A DNA stretch of 64,000 nucleotides from Brachionus manjavacas (taxonomy: Eukaryota; Rotifera; Eurotatoria; Ploima; Brachionidae), in the NCBI GenBank assembly GCA_019054805.1, contig JAHQIY010000006.1:5270001-5334000 (forward strand), read 5' to 3'. The position numbers and the translations under genes are program-made. Under the pieces are notes generated by a model that searched no databases, had not been told where the DNA came from, and saw only the letters and a list, made by a program, of their open reading frames with translations. Positions within the stretch are counted from its first letter, which is position 1, and each line of letters starts with the position of its first letter. Below, piece after piece: positions 62,895-64,000 of this stretch.

Positions 62895-63872
62895 TTATTT
62901 TTTTATGAGGAATTCAATTCCGATATCCTTTGCAAGCTGGCTGATGAATACAAAGCAGGTTTTGAATCAAGGTATATTGAATACCCGACTTCATTGTGTA
63001 TACTTTCGAAACTTTCGAAACAGTTCTTCCAATCCAACTTGGGCCTGTCAAGTTCCTGCTTTCCACCAACAAGATCACCGATAAGCACTATTTTATCCCA
63101 TCGGTTGTCTCCATACCTTCATTTGTGTCCAGCCCAACGTAATCTGTATCTCATTACTGTGTTCTTCAGCGGTGCAGATTGAGCTCTTTTGTATAGCTTT
63201 ATGCTTGTCATGTCCACTCTCCTGGGGCCCAATAGCTGCTGTAATCTTCTGAGGTGGAAACGGTTGAGTTTGGCATTGTCATCATAGTTGCAAGTCCATG
63301 TCTCAGCTCCATAGAGGATTGTAGACAGCACGATTGCCTTGTACTGATGTAGACATTGGAGGGCGCCGGTGATAGCAGGCAACCTGTCGAAGCCCGATCA
63401 ATACTCCAAACCAACTTGTGAGGTCTCCTGCGACATGCAACCCAGCTTCCGTCCCTTCGTACAACGCACCAATTTAGCTTCTCAGTTTGCGCGACTCTCC
63501 ATAATACTCCAGAACACCGAGCAGTGCTTCTCTGTTAACAGCATCATAAGTCGCTTTCAGGTCTACGAAACGTAAGCGCAACGGTACATTCTTTCCCCTC
63601 GCCATCTCATGAAGATCTAGTCTACGCAGCCTCTATTCTTCCTGAAGCCTCCTTGCATCTCTGACAGCCTGCTGTGTACGGTTCTTACGAGTCTATCGAG
63701 GATAACATGGGTAAAGACCTTGTCAAAAATACTTAGCAGGCTCATACCTCTATAGTTCTCACACTCATTGCTGTCACCTTTCTTGTACAAAGGTACCACC
63801 ACGGCTCCCACCCAATCCCTTGGCACTTTATTTTGTTTCCATATCATTTTGAAGAGCTTATGTAACTCCTAC
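62895..63872 (-). mobile_element. GC-rich LINE fragment of a second, RTE-like type
   Basis: On the minus strand from 63872: HKLFKMIWKQNKVPRDW, VVPLYKKGDSNECENYRGMS, LLSIFDKVFTHVILDRL, EMQGGFRKNRGCVD (reverse transcriptase N-part), RFVDLKATYDAVNREALLGV, YGESRKLRS-stop, GLRQV. After a deletion it continues KAIVLSTILYGAETWTCNYD, LNRFHLRRLQQLLG and RYRLRWAGHKWRYGDNRWD, ending near 62895. The LYGAETW and RWAGH blocks are typical of RTE-like elements annotated as endonuclease-reverse transcriptase in many animals. It is about half G+C, far above its surroundings, but carries a stop, frame changes and an internal deletion including the catalytic YADD region. Confidence 0.82.
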
Positions 63873-64000
63873 TACTGTATATTATTGAAAAATAATTTTT
63901 TTTATATTTTAAATGGCATCCTCATTTTAAAATTTATTTTTATATTTTTTTTATAATAGCAGCTGATATTAATTGATACACTGCACAATAAACAAAGTTA

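Overview
The window is a 64 kb piece of a very AT-rich animal genome. Protein-coding genes are split by many tiny GT-AG introns, mostly 42-69 bp and as short as 39 bp. Composition, intron size and gene repertoire suit a small invertebrate. A monogonont rotifer (Brachionus-like) is my best guess, but that is inference; no rRNA or mitochondrial marker is present. Exon models below were assembled by hand from splice signals, reading phase and family motifs. Every multi-exon model listed keeps phase through all its junctions.

Layout. 0.7-3.1 kb: decayed hAT transposon with BED zinc finger. 4.6-6.4 kb (-): secreted protein with three chitin-binding domains and an Asn/Gly/Ser minisatellite. 8.1 kb (-): orphan terminal exon, possibly discoidin-like. 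9.1-12.7 kb (+): an active GH18 chitinase followed by a GH18 domain that has lost its catalytic motif, possibly one bimodular gene. 13.8-15.0 kb (-): intronless rhodopsin-type GPCR. 15-20 kb: gene desert. 20.0-21.1 kb (-): MOB4/phocein, six exons. 22.8-32.5 kb (-): Tousled-like kinase, eight coding exons, with two ~2.8-3.0 kb introns that host a LINE fragment and two related MITEs. 32.5-39.7 kb: desert with one probable 5' untranslated exon. 39.7-48.4 kb (+): a compact same-strand group of homocysteine S-methyltransferase, MINDY4-type deubiquitinase, Vti1a SNARE and p23 co-chaperone. 49.5-51.3 kb (-): MULE-type transposase relic (SWIM and PHD fingers) with a cluster of GCGGAA motifs. 51.4-57.9 kb (+): RNA polymerase III largest subunit, 12 exons, complete at about 1387 aa, with a hAT MITE in an intron. 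58-64 kb: graveyard of non-LTR retrotransposons, including a nested insertion with an 18-bp target-site duplication and a GC-rich LINE fragment of a second type.

The host genes are ordinary conserved eukaryotic genes for chitin handling, signalling (kinase, MOB, GPCR), ubiquitin removal, membrane fusion, protein folding and Pol III transcription. They do not form one pathway. The unusual content is in the mobile elements and their target duplications, the dead second chitinase domain, and several orphan exon-like islands. I saw no CRISPR array, rRNA, recognisable tRNA or clearly new multi-gene system.
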